Shown here one piece after another: positions 36,057 to 45,750 of a stretch of 64,000 nt of DNA (the stretch's first letter is position 1; every line of letters begins with the position of its first letter). Below the pieces are notes generated by a model. The model searched no databases and had not been told where the DNA came from. It saw only the letters and a program-made list of their open reading frames with translations. A program made the position numbers and the translations under genes. The stretch is taken from the NCBI RefSeq assembly GCF_021495345.1, contig NZ_CP099397.1:2542001-2606000 (forward strand). The letters are read 5' to 3'. Origin of the DNA: Pseudomonas hydrolytica (GTDB lineage Bacteria; Pseudomonadota; Gammaproteobacteria; Pseudomonadales; Pseudomonadaceae).

Positions 36057-36971
36057 ATGAACCGCAACGACCTGCGTCGCCTCGACCTGAACCTGCTGAT
36101 CGTCTTCGAGACCCTGATGCACGAGCGCAGCGTTACCCGGGCTGCGGAGAAGCTGTTCCTGGGCCAGCCGGCCATCAGTGCCGCCCTCGCCCGCCTGCGC
36201 ACCCTGTTCGATGATCCCCTGTTCGTGCGCACCGGCCGCAGCATGGAGCCGACACCCCGCGCGCAGGAAATCTTCGCCCTGCTCTCGCCGGCACTGGACT
36301 CGATTTCCACCGCGGTCAGTCGCGCTGCCGACTTCGACCCGGCCACCAGCAAGGCGGTGTTTCGTGTTGGCCTGTCCGACGACGTGGAGTTCGCCCTGCT
36401 CCCCGCCCTGCTCCGCCGTCTGCGCGCCGAGGCCCCGGGCGTGGTTCTGGTGGTTCGTCGCACCAACTACCTGATGATGCCGGGGCTGCTCGCTTCCGGG
36501 GAAATCTCCGTGGGCGTGTCCTACACCGAGGAGCTGCCGGCCAATGCCAAACGCAAGGTGTTGCGGCGCAGCAAGGCCAAACTGCTGCGCGCCGACACCG
36601 CCCCCGGCGCGCTGAGCCTCGAGGACTATTGCGCCCGCCCTCATGCCCTGGTGTCCTACGCGGGCGACCTCACCGGCTTCATCGATGAGGAACTGGAGAA
36701 GGTCGGCTGCAAACGCCATGTGGTACTGGCCGTGCCGCAGTTCAACGGCCTGGCCAGTCTGCTGGCGGAAACCGACATCGTCGCCAGCGTGCCGGACTAC
36801 ACCGCTGCCGCCCTGACGGCCGCCGGCGGCCTGCGCGCCGAGGAGCTGCCACTGGAAACCCCCTCGTTCGAACTGCACATGGCCTGGCGCGGTGCTCAGG
36901 ACAACGATCCGGCCGAACGCTGGCTGCGTTCGCGCATCCAGATGTTCTGCGGCGATCCGGACAGCCTGTAA
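36057..36971 (+). CDS. mexT: LysR-family activator MexT
   Basis: 304 residues. It begins MNRNDLRRLDLNLLIVFETL, with RSVTRAAEKLFLGQPAISAAL as the helix-turn-helix. The C-terminus AWRGAQDNDPAERWLRSRIQ is the one I remember for P. aeruginosa MexT. MexT is a redox-responsive activator of mexS and mexEF-oprN. The gene looks intact, without the inserted repeat that inactivates some P. aeruginosa copies. The paralogue at 13629-14531 is similar. Confidence 0.92.
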   Translation: MNRNDLRRLDLNLLIVFETLMHERSVTRAAEKLFLGQPAISAALARLRTLFDDPLFVRTGRSMEPTPRAQEIFALLSPALDSISTAVSRAADFDPATSKAVFRVGLSDDVEFALLPALLRRLRAEAPGVVLVVRRTNYLMMPGLLASGEISVGVSYTEELPANAKRKVLRRSKAKLLRADTAPGALSLEDYCARPHALVSYAGDLTGFIDEELEKVGCKRHVVLAVPQFNGLASLLAETDIVASVPDYTAAALTAAGGLRAEELPLETPSFELHMAWRGAQDNDPAERWLRSRIQMFCGDPDSL

Positions 36972-37156
36972 GCCTGCCCTGCCGCTCGCGGCTCATCGGG
37001 CGTGCCGGCACTAGCTCGTTATTATTTTCGACTAGAACCAACGATTTCTTGTCAAATCCAACTATCCATTAGCGTTTTTGTGCGGCGAGGATTATCGTTT
37101 TCGCGCGGCAACGGCTTTTTGTTATCGATTTTTCACTCCAATTAAGGAATTCACTC

Positions 37157-38698
37157 ATGCAGGTTGGCTTCAAGGCACTGGCCGAACGCTACGGTATTGC
37201 GCCGGTCCAGCCCCTGCGTGTCGAGTCGCTGATCGGCAGCTCGCGGATGAGTCGCGAGAGCGACGGCCTTATCGAAAACAGGTATCCGGCCAGCTACCAG
37301 CCAGCGGACAGCTTCGCCGGCCATTTCGAGTTCGGCTTGAAGTACGAGGAAATTCACCTTGAGTTCTTCGCCCGCCTGTTCGCCGCCGTCGGCCCCGAGC
37401 CCATCGAAACCTGGTGCCGGCAAGCGCCGTTCGGCCAGTATGCCCGCCGCACCGGCTTCCTCTATGAGTGGCTGACCGGGCAGCGCCTGGATGTGCCGGA
37501 CGTCACCAACGGTGGCTACGTCGATGCGATTTCGGCGCAGCACTACCTGACCCGGGTCGAGCCGCTGCGCGCGCGGCGCTGGCGCATCAACGACAATCTG
37601 CCCGGCACACCGCACTTCTGCCCGCTGATCCGCCGTACCGAGGCACTGCAGCAGGCGCTGCAGTTCGACCTGGATGCGGCACTGCGCGAACTGAATCAGG
37701 CCTTCGGCGCAGACATCCTGCTGCGCACGGCTACCTGGCTGACGTTCAAGGAATCCCGCGCCAGCTTCCTGATCGAGAAAGAGCAGGACCAGGCCGACCG
37801 CATCCAGCGTTTCGCCCAGGTGATCGCCAGGTACTGCGGGCATATCGAGGATCCGCTGGGCAACCAGAGCCTGCAGCGACTACAGGCGGGCATTCTCGGC
37901 AGCGAAGCGTTCGGCCTGGGTTTGCGGCGTTCGCCGGTGTTCGTCGGCCAGGCCACCATGCGCGAGGACATCGTGCATTACATCGCCCCGCCCTTCGACC
38001 ACCTGGCGCAGCTGCTCGACGGGCTGAAAGCGTTCGAGACGGCCACCCGCGGCGCCGAACCGCTGGCCCGAGCCGCAGCTATCGCCTTCGCCTTCGTCTA
38101 CATCCACCCGATGCGTGACGGCAATGGCCGGCTGCACCGCTTCCTGATCAACGACGTGCTGATTCGTGACAAGGCGCTGCCTGACGGCGTGATCCTGCCC
38201 GTATCGGCCACGATCACCAGCTCGATCGACTTTCGCGCGCGCTACGACCGCACGCTGGAGGTGTTTTCGCGGCCCTTCATGCAGCGCTATGCCGCGGCCT
38301 ACCGCTTTGGCGAGCTCAAGGCCTACGAGGATGGCACCCAGAGCAACCTGGTGTTCGACGATTACGACGACGCCCTGTTCGCCTGGCGCTATCCGGACCT
38401 GAGCGAACACGTGCTGTACACCGCACAGGTCATCGAACACACCGTGCGCACCGAGATGGCGGATGAAGCGCGAGTGCTGGTAGTTTTCCAGCGTGCCCAG
38501 GAGCGCCTGAAAGAGGTGCTGGAAATGCCGGATCAGGACGCCAATCGCATCATCCGCTCGCTCAGGGAGAACGGCTGGCAGCTGTCCGGCAAGCTGAAGA
38601 AGGCCTACCCGCAGCTGGAGGACGCCCAGCGCGCGCAGCGGGTCGTGGAGGCCGTGCGCTCGGCCTTCGAAACGCCGCCAGAACAGAGCGATGAATGA
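37157..38698 (+). CDS. Fic-family AMP-transferase inserted between mexT and mexE
   Basis: 513 residues. The Fic core motif HPMRDGNGRLHR begins at His317 and matches HPFx(D/E)GNGRxxR, so it should transfer AMP or another phosphate group to a protein target. I see no exact S/TxxxEG/N inhibitory motif; SDGLIEN near the N-terminus is close but one residue too long. The C-terminal ~150 residues are helical and may recognise the target. It is preceded by an AT-rich 185-bp gap and followed by 170 bp before mexE. This gene is absent from the P. aeruginosa mexT-mexE interval as I know it. Confidence 0.88.
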   Translation: MQVGFKALAERYGIAPVQPLRVESLIGSSRMSRESDGLIENRYPASYQPADSFAGHFEFGLKYEEIHLEFFARLFAAVGPEPIETWCRQAPFGQYARRTGFLYEWLTGQRLDVPDVTNGGYVDAISAQHYLTRVEPLRARRWRINDNLPGTPHFCPLIRRTEALQQALQFDLDAALRELNQAFGADILLRTATWLTFKESRASFLIEKEQDQADRIQRFAQVIARYCGHIEDPLGNQSLQRLQAGILGSEAFGLGLRRSPVFVGQATMREDIVHYIAPPFDHLAQLLDGLKAFETATRGAEPLARAAAIAFAFVYIHPMRDGNGRLHRFLINDVLIRDKALPDGVILPVSATITSSIDFRARYDRTLEVFSRPFMQRYAAAYRFGELKAYEDGTQSNLVFDDYDDALFAWRYPDLSEHVLYTAQVIEHTVRTEMADEARVLVVFQRAQERLKEVLEMPDQDANRIIRSLRENGWQLSGKLKKAYPQLEDAQRAQRVVEAVRSAFETPPEQSDE

Positions 38699-38767
38699 GC
38701 GCAACTGCAGCCGGGCCCTTGCCAGGGACGAAGCGGCGGGCTGCAACATCGCCATGAGCTGCCAATA

Positions 38768-38782
38768 ATCATTAGCACTGAT
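38768..38782 (+). promoter_or_regulatory. nod-box-like ATC-N9-GAT site before mexE, candidate MexT operator
   Basis: ATCATTAGCACTGAT fits ATC-N9-GAT exactly and follows the ATCA-N5-xxxGAT layout reported for MexT. It lies 87 bp upstream of the mexE ATG, so the pump operon seems to keep its own MexT-driven promoter despite the fic insertion. Confidence 0.55.
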
Positions 38783-38868
38783 ATTCAACTTCATGGCATT
38801 CGATTCGTCGCTGGCCATGCCGCGCAGCAGACTCCGCCCATTCACAAATCCGTCTGGCGGAGTCACCC

Positions 38869-40107
38869 ATGGAACAGCTACACAAGAACATCTGGATATT
38901 TCCCCTCGCCCTCGCCGGCCTGGTCCTGCTGAGCGGCTGTGAACAGGCGCCGCAGGCGCAAAACCAGATGCCCGCGGCCAAGGTCAGCGTGGCCGAAGTG
39001 ATCGAACAGCCGGTCAACGAATGGGATGAGTTCACCGGGCGTCTCGAAGCGCCGCAATCGGTCGAGATTCGCCCGCGCGTCTCCGGTTACATCGACCGCG
39101 TCGCCTTCAGCGAAGGCAGCCTGGTGAAGAAAGGCGACCTGTTGTTCCAGATCGATCCGCGTCCGTTCCAGGCCGAGGTCAAGCGCCTCGAAGCCCAGCT
39201 GCAGCAGGCCCGTGCCAACCAGGCGCGCGCCGCCAACGAAGCCCGCCGCGGCGAACGCCTGCGCCAGAGCAACGCCATCTCCGCGGAACTCGCCGATGCC
39301 CGCGCCAGCGCCGCCACCGAGGCCCAGGCGCAGGTCGCGGCGATCCAGGCGGAACTGGACAACGCCCGCCTCAACCTCGGTTTCACCCGCATCACCTCGC
39401 CCATCGACGGTCGCGTCAGCCGCGCCGAAATCACCGAAGGCAACCTGGTCGGCGCCGGCGAAAGCCTGCTGACCTCGGTGGTCTCCACCGACAAGGTCTA
39501 CGCCTACTTCGACGCCGACGAGCGCGCCTTCCTCAAGTACGTCGAGCTGGCCCGCCAGTCCGGCGCCGACGCCCGCGGCGCCAGCCCGGTGTACCTGGGC
39601 CTGTCCGATGAAGCCGGCCACCCGCACCTGGGTCAGCTGGACTTTCTCGACAACCAGGTCAACCCGCGTACCGGCACCATTCGTGGTCGCGCCGTGTTCG
39701 ATAATCAGGACGGCCGCTTCACCCCCGGTCTGTACGCCCGCCTCAAGCTGGTGGGCAGCAAGCCCTACGCCGCCACCCTGATCAAGGACGAGGCGGTCGG
39801 CACCGATCTGGGCAAGAAGTACGTGCTGGTGCTGGGCGAGGACAATGCCGTGGCCTATCGCTCCATCGAACTGGGGCCGAAGCTCGAAGGCCTGCGCATC
39901 GTGCGTAGCGGCCTGAGCAAAGGCGAGAAGATCGTGGTCAACGGCCTGCAGCGCGCCATGCCCGGCTCCATCGTCGACCCGCAGCCGGTATCCATGGCCG
40001 ATGACAGCACCCTCGAACAGCTGGCCCGCATGCGCCAGGCCGTCGATGGCAGCCAGGCCCCGCGCATCGCCGCCGAAAAAATCGAAGCTCGCTCGCCGCG
40101 CGGCTGA
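38869..40107 (+). CDS. mexE: MexE periplasmic adaptor of RND multidrug efflux
   Basis: 412 residues. It is a lipoprotein, with lipobox LLSGC at Cys24. The body has the adaptor segments EFTGRLEAPQSVEIRPRVSGYI, a coiled hairpin (QQARANQARAANEARRG) and FTRITSPIDGRVSRAE, as in MexE. It links the MexF pump to OprN. It is followed 27 nt later by mexF. Confidence 0.94.
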   Translation: MEQLHKNIWIFPLALAGLVLLSGCEQAPQAQNQMPAAKVSVAEVIEQPVNEWDEFTGRLEAPQSVEIRPRVSGYIDRVAFSEGSLVKKGDLLFQIDPRPFQAEVKRLEAQLQQARANQARAANEARRGERLRQSNAISAELADARASAATEAQAQVAAIQAELDNARLNLGFTRITSPIDGRVSRAEITEGNLVGAGESLLTSVVSTDKVYAYFDADERAFLKYVELARQSGADARGASPVYLGLSDEAGHPHLGQLDFLDNQVNPRTGTIRGRAVFDNQDGRFTPGLYARLKLVGSKPYAATLIKDEAVGTDLGKKYVLVLGEDNAVAYRSIELGPKLEGLRIVRSGLSKGEKIVVNGLQRAMPGSIVDPQPVSMADDSTLEQLARMRQAVDGSQAPRIAAEKIEARSPRG

Positions 40108-40134
40108 TCCAACCCGCGCCCAGAGGAAAGACCC

Positions 40135-43100
40135 ATGAATTTCTCGCAATTCTTCATCCAGCGGCCGATCTTCGCCGCGGTGCTGTCGCTGCTGATCCTG
40201 ATCGGCGGCGCCATCTCGCTGTTCCAGCTGCCGATCAGCGAATACCCGGAAGTGGTGCCGCCCACCGTGGTGGTGCGTGCCGATTTCCCCGGTGCCAACC
40301 CCAAGGTGATCGGTGAAACCGTCGCCTCGCCGCTGGAGCAGGCCATCGTCGGCGTCGAGGGCATGCTCTACATGTCGTCGCAGTCGACCATCGACGGCCG
40401 CCTGACGCTGACCGTGACCTTCGCCCTCGGCACCGATCTGGACAACGCCCAGGTGCAGGTGCAGAACCGCGTCACCCGCACCATGCCGACCCTGCCCACC
40501 GAAGTGCAGCGTCTCGGCGTGACCGTGGACAAGGCCTCCCCGGACCTGACCATGGTGGTGCACCTGACCTCGCCGGATCAGCGCTACGACATGCTCTACC
40601 TGTCCAACTACGCCGCGCTCAACGTCAAGGACGAGCTGGCGCGCCTGGACGGCGTCGGCGACGTGCAGCTGTTCGGCATGGGCAACTACTCGCTGCGCGT
40701 GTGGCTCGACCCGAACAAGGTAGCTTCGCGTGGACTCACCGCCACCGACGTGGTCACCGCCATCCGCGAGCAGAACCGCCAGGTCGCCGCCGGTGCCCTC
40801 GGCGCACCGCCTTCCGATGCCGGCAACAGCTTCCAGCTGTCGATCAACGCTCAGGGCCGCCTGGTCTCCGAGGAAGAGTTCGAGAACATCATCATCCGCG
40901 TTGGCGACAACGGCGAAATCACCCGTCTGCGCGACATTGCCCGCGTCGAGCTGGGCTCCAACCAGTACGCCCTGCGCTCGCTGCTGAACAACCAGCCGGC
41001 CGTGGCCATCCCGGTATTCCAGCGCCCCGGCTCCAACGCCATCGAGATTTCCGACTCGGTGCGCGAGCGCATGGCCGAACTGAAGAAGTCCTTCCCGCAA
41101 GGCATGGACTACGAAGTGGTGTATGACCCGACCATCTTCGTGCGCGGCTCCATCGAGGCGGTGGTGCACACCCTGCTCGAAGCCGTGGTGCTGGTGGTGC
41201 TGGTGGTCGTGCTGTTCCTGCAGACCTGGCGCGCCTCGATCATCCCCCTGGCTGCCGTGCCGGTATCGCTAATCGGCACCTTCGCGGTCATGCACATGTT
41301 CGGCTTCTCGCTCAACGCCCTGTCGCTGTTCGGCCTGGTGCTGGCCATCGGTATCGTGGTGGACGACGCCATCGTCGTGGTGGAGAACGTCGAGCGCAAC
41401 ATCGCCCTGGGCAAATCCCCGGTCGAGGCCACCCGCCAGGCCATGAAGGAGGTGACCGGCCCCATCGTCGCCACCGCTCTGGTGCTGTGCGCCGTGTTCG
41501 TGCCGACGGCCTTCATCTCCGGTCTCTCGGGCCAGTTCTATCAGCAGTTCGCCCTGACCATCGCCATTTCCACGGTGATCTCGGCGATCAACTCGCTGAC
41601 CCTGTCGCCAGCCCTCGCCGCCATCCTGCTCAAGGACCATCACGCACCGAAGGATGGATTCTCGCGCCTGCTCGACAGGCTGTTCGCCGGCTGGCTGTTC
41701 ACCCCGTTCAACCGCATGTTCGAGCGCGCCAGCAACCGCTACGTCGGCACCGTGCGCCGCGTGCTGCGTGGCAGCAGCATCGCCATGCTGGTCTACGGCG
41801 GCCTGCTGGTGCTCGGCTACCTGGGCTTCTCCAGCACCCCGACCGGCTTCGTGCCGCAGCAGGACAAGCAGTACCTGGTGGCCTTCGCCCAGTTGCCGGA
41901 CGCAGCGACGCTCGACCGTACCGAAGTGGTGATCAAGCGCATGAGCGAAATCGCCAGCAAGCATCCGGGCGTGGAAAACACCGTGGCCTTCCCCGGTCTG
42001 TCGATCAACGGCTTCACCAACAGCCCGAACAGCGGCATCGTTTTCGTCACGCTCAAGGACTTCGGCCTGCGCAAGGACGAGAGCCTGTCTGCCGGCGCCA
42101 TTGCCGCCGAGCTCAACGGCCAGTTCGGTGTGATTCAGGAGGCTTACCTCGCCATCTTCCCGCCGCCGCCGGTACAGGGCCTGGGCACCATCGGTGGCTT
42201 CCGCCTGCAGATTCAGGACCGTGGCAACCTGGGCTATGACGAGCTGTACGTGCAGACCCAGAACATCCTCAACAAGGCCCGCCAGTTGCCGGAGCTGAAC
42301 CCGATGTCGGTGTTCACCAGCTACCAGGTCAACGTGCCGCAGGTCGATGCCGCCATCGACCGCGAAAAGGCCAAGACCCATGGTGTGGCCATCAGCGACA
42401 TCTTCGACACCCTGCAGGTGTACCTGGGCTCGCTGTACGCCAACGACTTCAACCGCTTCGGCCGCACCTACCAGGTCAACGTCCAGGCCGATCAGCAATT
42501 CCGTCTGGAACCGGAGCAGATCGGTCAGCTCAAGGTGCGCAACAACCGTGGCGAGATGGTGCCGCTGTCGACCTTCGTCAAGGTCGATGACAGCGCAGGT
42601 CCCGATCGGGTGATGCACTACAACGGCTTCCTCACCGCCGAGATCAACGGTGCCGCCGCGCCGGGCTACAGCTCGGGCCAGGCCGAGGCGGCCATCGCCA
42701 AGCTGCTCAATGAGGAACTGCCGATCGGCATGACCTTCGAGTGGACCGATCTGACCTACCAGCAGATCCTCGCCGGCAATACCGCGATCTTCATCTTCCC
42801 GCTCTGCGTGCTGCTGGCCTTCCTCGTGCTGGCCGCCCAGTACGAAAGCTGGAGCCTGCCGCTGGCGGTGATCCTGATCGTGCCCATCGTGCTCTTCACC
42901 GCCATCACCGGGGTGATCATTGCCGGGCTCGACAACAACATCTTTACCCAGATCGGCCTGATCGTGCTGGTGGGCCTGGCCTGCAAGAACGCCATCCTGA
43001 TCGTCGAGTTCGCCAAGGAGAAACAGGAAGAGGGTCTCGACCGCGTCGCAGCGGTGCTGGAAGCCTGCCGCCTGCGTCTGCGCCCGATCCTGATGACATC

Positions 43101-43314
43101 CATCGCCTTCATCATGGCCGTGGTGCCGCTGGTGCTGTCCAGCGGTGCGGGCGCCGAGATGCGCCATGCCATGGGCGTGGCGGTGTTCTCCGGGATGATC
43201 GGCGTGACCTTCTTCGGCCTGCTGCTGACTCCGGTGTTCTATGTCCTGATCCGCGGCTTCGTCGAAAAACGCGAAGCGCGCAAAGTCGCCCGTCTGCAGG
43301 AGTCGCATGCATGA
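40135..43314 (+). CDS. mexF: MexF RND multidrug efflux pump
   Basis: 1059 residues of the HAE1 RND family. It starts MNFSQFFIQRPIFAAVLSLL and has the TM4 segment GIVVDDAIVVVENVERN with the two proton-relay Asp. The later helices include VGLACKNAILIVEFAKE. With MexE and OprN it exports chloramphenicol, fluoroquinolones and quinolone signals in P. aeruginosa; substrates here are inferred. Long antisense frames within it are coding shadows. Confidence 0.95.
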   Translation: MNFSQFFIQRPIFAAVLSLLILIGGAISLFQLPISEYPEVVPPTVVVRADFPGANPKVIGETVASPLEQAIVGVEGMLYMSSQSTIDGRLTLTVTFALGTDLDNAQVQVQNRVTRTMPTLPTEVQRLGVTVDKASPDLTMVVHLTSPDQRYDMLYLSNYAALNVKDELARLDGVGDVQLFGMGNYSLRVWLDPNKVASRGLTATDVVTAIREQNRQVAAGALGAPPSDAGNSFQLSINAQGRLVSEEEFENIIIRVGDNGEITRLRDIARVELGSNQYALRSLLNNQPAVAIPVFQRPGSNAIEISDSVRERMAELKKSFPQGMDYEVVYDPTIFVRGSIEAVVHTLLEAVVLVVLVVVLFLQTWRASIIPLAAVPVSLIGTFAVMHMFGFSLNALSLFGLVLAIGIVVDDAIVVVENVERNIALGKSPVEATRQAMKEVTGPIVATALVLCAVFVPTAFISGLSGQFYQQFALTIAISTVISAINSLTLSPALAAILLKDHHAPKDGFSRLLDRLFAGWLFTPFNRMFERASNRYVGTVRRVLRGSSIAMLVYGGLLVLGYLGFSSTPTGFVPQQDKQYLVAFAQLPDAATLDRTEVVIKRMSEIASKHPGVENTVAFPGLSINGFTNSPNSGIVFVTLKDFGLRKDESLSAGAIAAELNGQFGVIQEAYLAIFPPPPVQGLGTIGGFRLQIQDRGNLGYDELYVQTQNILNKARQLPELNPMSVFTSYQVNVPQVDAAIDREKAKTHGVAISDIFDTLQVYLGSLYANDFNRFGRTYQVNVQADQQFRLEPEQIGQLKVRNNRGEMVPLSTFVKVDDSAGPDRVMHYNGFLTAEINGAAAPGYSSGQAEAAIAKLLNEELPIGMTFEWTDLTYQQILAGNTAIFIFPLCVLLAFLVLAAQYESWSLPLAVILIVPIVLFTAITGVIIAGLDNNIFTQIGLIVLVGLACKNAILIVEFAKEKQEEGLDRVAAVLEACRLRLRPILMTSIAFIMAVVPLVLSSGAGAEMRHAMGVAVFSGMIGVTFFGLLLTPVFYVLIRGFVEKREARKVARLQESHA

Positions 43315-44699
43315 AAGCCTTTGCCCCCGCCCTCCTGGCCCTGGCGCTGTCGGCCTGCGCCGTCGGCCCGGACTATCGAGCGCCCGTGACCGACCCTGCG
43401 CGCATTGCCGCGCTGGAGGCGGCCGATTACGACCGCAGCCGCTTCGAAGCCGCCTGGTGGCAGCAGTTCGACGATCCGACGCTGAACCAGCTGGTGCAGC
43501 GTTCGCTGCAGGACAACCGCGAGCTGCGCGTGGCCTTCAACCGCCTGCGTGCGGCTCGGGCGATCCGCGATGACGTGGCCAACGACCGCCTGCCCACCGT
43601 CACCAGCCGCGCCAGCGGCGAGTTCGGCAAGGCGCAGCAGCCACCGGTCAGCGAGGAGCGCATCCGTCAGGAACGCTACGACCTGGGCCTGGACATGGCC
43701 TGGGAGCTGGACCTGTTCGGCCGCATCCAGCGCCAGCTGGAAGCCAGCGAGGCGCGCATCGAAGTGGCCGAGGCCGACTACTACCAGTTGCAGGTCAGCC
43801 TGATCGCCGAACTGGTCGATGCCTACGGCACCCTGCGTGGCGCACAGCTGCGCGAAAGCATTGCCCGCGAGAACCTGAAGAACCAGCAGGACTCGCGCGG
43901 CATCACCGAACAGCTGCGCGACGCCGGCGTCGGCAACGAACTGGACGTGCTGCGCGCCGATGCCCGCCTGGCCGCCACCGAAGCCAGCCTGCCGCAACTG
44001 CAGGCGCAGCAGGTGCGCGCGCAGAACCGCATCGCCACCCTGCTCGGCCAGCGCCCGGAACAGCTGCAGATCGACCTGTCGCCCAAACCCCTGCCGGTGA
44101 TCGCCAAGGCCTTGCCCATCGGCAACCCGAGCGAACTGCTGCGCCGTCGCCCGGATATCCAGGCGGCCGAGCGGCAACTGGCGGCGGCCACGGCCGAGGT
44201 CGGCGTGGCGACGGCGGATCTGTTTCCGCGGGTCAGCCTCTCCGGCTTTCTCGGCTTTACCGCCGGGCGCGGTTCGCAGCTGGGTTCGTCAGCAGCCCGC
44301 GCCTGGGGCGTAGCGCCGAGCATCAGCTGGGCGGCCTTCGACCTGGGCAGCGTACGAGCACGCCTGCGCGGCGCCGAAGCCGAGGCCGATGGCGCGCTGT
44401 CGCAGTACGAACAGCAGGTGCTGCTGGCGCTGGAAGAATCGGAAAACGCCTTCAGCGACTATGCCAAACGCCAGCAGCGCCTGGTTTCCCTGGTGCGCCA
44501 GGCCGAAGCCAGCCGCGCGGCTGCCGACCAGGCGGCGATTCGTTATCGCGAAGGCACGGTGGACTTCCTCGTTCTGCTGGACGCCGAGCGCGAGCGCCTG
44601 GCCGCCGAAGACGCCCAGGCCGCGGCCGAAGTCGAGCTGTACAGCGGCATCGTCGCGATCTACAAGGCGCTCGGCGGCGGCTGGCAGCCACAGGCCTGA
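43311..44699 (+). CDS. oprN: OprN-type outer-membrane efflux channel
   Basis: 462 residues from the ATG at 43311, which overlaps the mexF stop (ATGA). It is a lipoprotein, with LSAC at Cys16. NodT/OprM family features are VGPDYRAP, WWQQFDDPTLNQLV, RRRPDIQAAERQLAAATAEVGVATADLFPR-type sequence and SWAAFDLGSVRARLRGAEAE. It is the last gene of mexEF-oprN, with a strong terminator after it. Confidence 0.94.
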   Translation: MKAFAPALLALALSACAVGPDYRAPVTDPARIAALEAADYDRSRFEAAWWQQFDDPTLNQLVQRSLQDNRELRVAFNRLRAARAIRDDVANDRLPTVTSRASGEFGKAQQPPVSEERIRQERYDLGLDMAWELDLFGRIQRQLEASEARIEVAEADYYQLQVSLIAELVDAYGTLRGAQLRESIARENLKNQQDSRGITEQLRDAGVGNELDVLRADARLAATEASLPQLQAQQVRAQNRIATLLGQRPEQLQIDLSPKPLPVIAKALPIGNPSELLRRRPDIQAAERQLAAATAEVGVATADLFPRVSLSGFLGFTAGRGSQLGSSAARAWGVAPSISWAAFDLGSVRARLRGAEAEADGALSQYEQQVLLALEESENAFSDYAKRQQRLVSLVRQAEASRAAADQAAIRYREGTVDFLVLLDAERERLAAEDAQAAAEVELYSGIVAIYKALGGGWQPQA

Positions 44700-44712
44700 A
44701 TCTGCTCTCCCC

Positions 44713-44771
44713 GGTCGGCAGCCCTGCCGACCCTCCTCAGCCCCGGAGTCGATGCTCAGGGGCTTTTTTTT
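44713..44771 (+). terminator. tandem hairpins ending mexEF-oprN
   Basis: The first hairpin is GGTCGGCAG/CTGCCGACC (44713-44732), 9 bp with a 2-nt tip. The second is AGCCCC/GGGGCT with an inner GAG/CTC (44739-44764), followed by eight T. The second alone is a textbook intrinsic terminator. Confidence 0.92.
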
Positions 44772-44942
44772 GCGCTCAGCTATCCCGGCATCCCAAGGGA
44801 GCCACGCAGATAATCCTGCCAGACACCTCAGATGGCGTGGAACGCTATCAGGGACCAGACCCGGGCTTCGGGAACCCGCATCTGCGAGACGAGGCCGAAC
44901 GGCGGTAAAGTGCAGCGCAACCTGAAACGCAATGGCGAAAAC

Positions 44943-45719
44943 ATGAACCTGCAGATCAGCAATGCCCTCACCCTCCTGCATCATCACCTTGGCGACAACC
45001 TGCTGGCGGTGCATCTGTTCGGTTCCGCCGTCAGCGGCGGCCTCAAACCGGCAAGCGACATCGATCTGCTGGTCACCGTCCGCACGCCCCTGAGCGACAG
45101 CACACGCAAGGCCCTGATGACCGACCTGCTGAGGCTGTCGGCCTGGCCGGCCACCGCGCACCTGCGCCCGCTGGAGGTGACGCTGCTGGTGCACGACGCC
45201 GTGCGGCCCTGGCGTTATCGGCCGATGCGCGAACTGCAGTTCGGCGAATGGCTGCGCGACGAGCTGCAGGCGGGTCGCTTCGAGCCGGCCATGGCTGATC
45301 ATGACCTGGCCATCCTGCTGAGCAAGGCGCGTCAGCACGCTATCAGCCTGCTGGGCCCGCCGGCTGCCGAACTGTTCGAGCCGGTGCCTGAGGCGGACAT
45401 GATTCACGCCCTGCACGACACCGCGGCGCAATGGAACGGACCGGACGACTGGCTGGGCGATGAGTGCAACGTGGTCCTGGCCCTGGCACGCATCTGGCTG
45501 ACGCTGAGCAGCGGCGAGATCGCTGCCAAGGACGTGGCGGCCGACTGGCTGCTCGAGCGCTTGCCCCCTGAGCACCGGCCGCTGCTGGAAACCGCGCGAG
45601 ACGTCTATCTGGGCCAGGCCAGGGATGACCTGGCTCAGCGGCCCCAGGCACTGGCCGCTTTCATCGGTTATGCCCGGCGCCAGATCGAGCGGCTACGCAG
45701 CGAGTCGGCCAACCGATAG
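44943..45719 (+). CDS. AadA-like aminoglycoside nucleotidyltransferase, ANT(3'')-type
   Basis: 258 residues, the usual AadA length. The catalytic motif LFGSAVSGGLKPASDIDLLV (Gly27-Ser28, Asp39, Asp41) and the segments RPMRELQFGEWLRDEL, LAILLSKARQHAISLLGPPA and AAKDVAADWLLERLP follow AadA of integrons nearly block by block, at roughly half identity by eye. AadA adenylylates streptomycin and spectinomycin. The start at 44943 fits the family; the Shine-Dalgarno is weak, and an upstream ATG at 44832 is possible. There is no attC site or integrase nearby, so it looks chromosomal. Confidence 0.85.
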   Translation: MNLQISNALTLLHHHLGDNLLAVHLFGSAVSGGLKPASDIDLLVTVRTPLSDSTRKALMTDLLRLSAWPATAHLRPLEVTLLVHDAVRPWRYRPMRELQFGEWLRDELQAGRFEPAMADHDLAILLSKARQHAISLLGPPAAELFEPVPEADMIHALHDTAAQWNGPDDWLGDECNVVLALARIWLTLSSGEIAAKDVAADWLLERLPPEHRPLLETARDVYLGQARDDLAQRPQALAAFIGYARRQIERLRSESANR

Positions 45720-45750
45720 ACTGCCGTTTCGACCAGCGATGGACATGCCC

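Noticed and set aside
38878..43308. Very long minus-strand frames (763 and 679 codons) opposite mexE and mexF
   Set aside because: Both are antisense shadows rich in His/Asp/Gly without domains; mexE and mexF are unambiguous.
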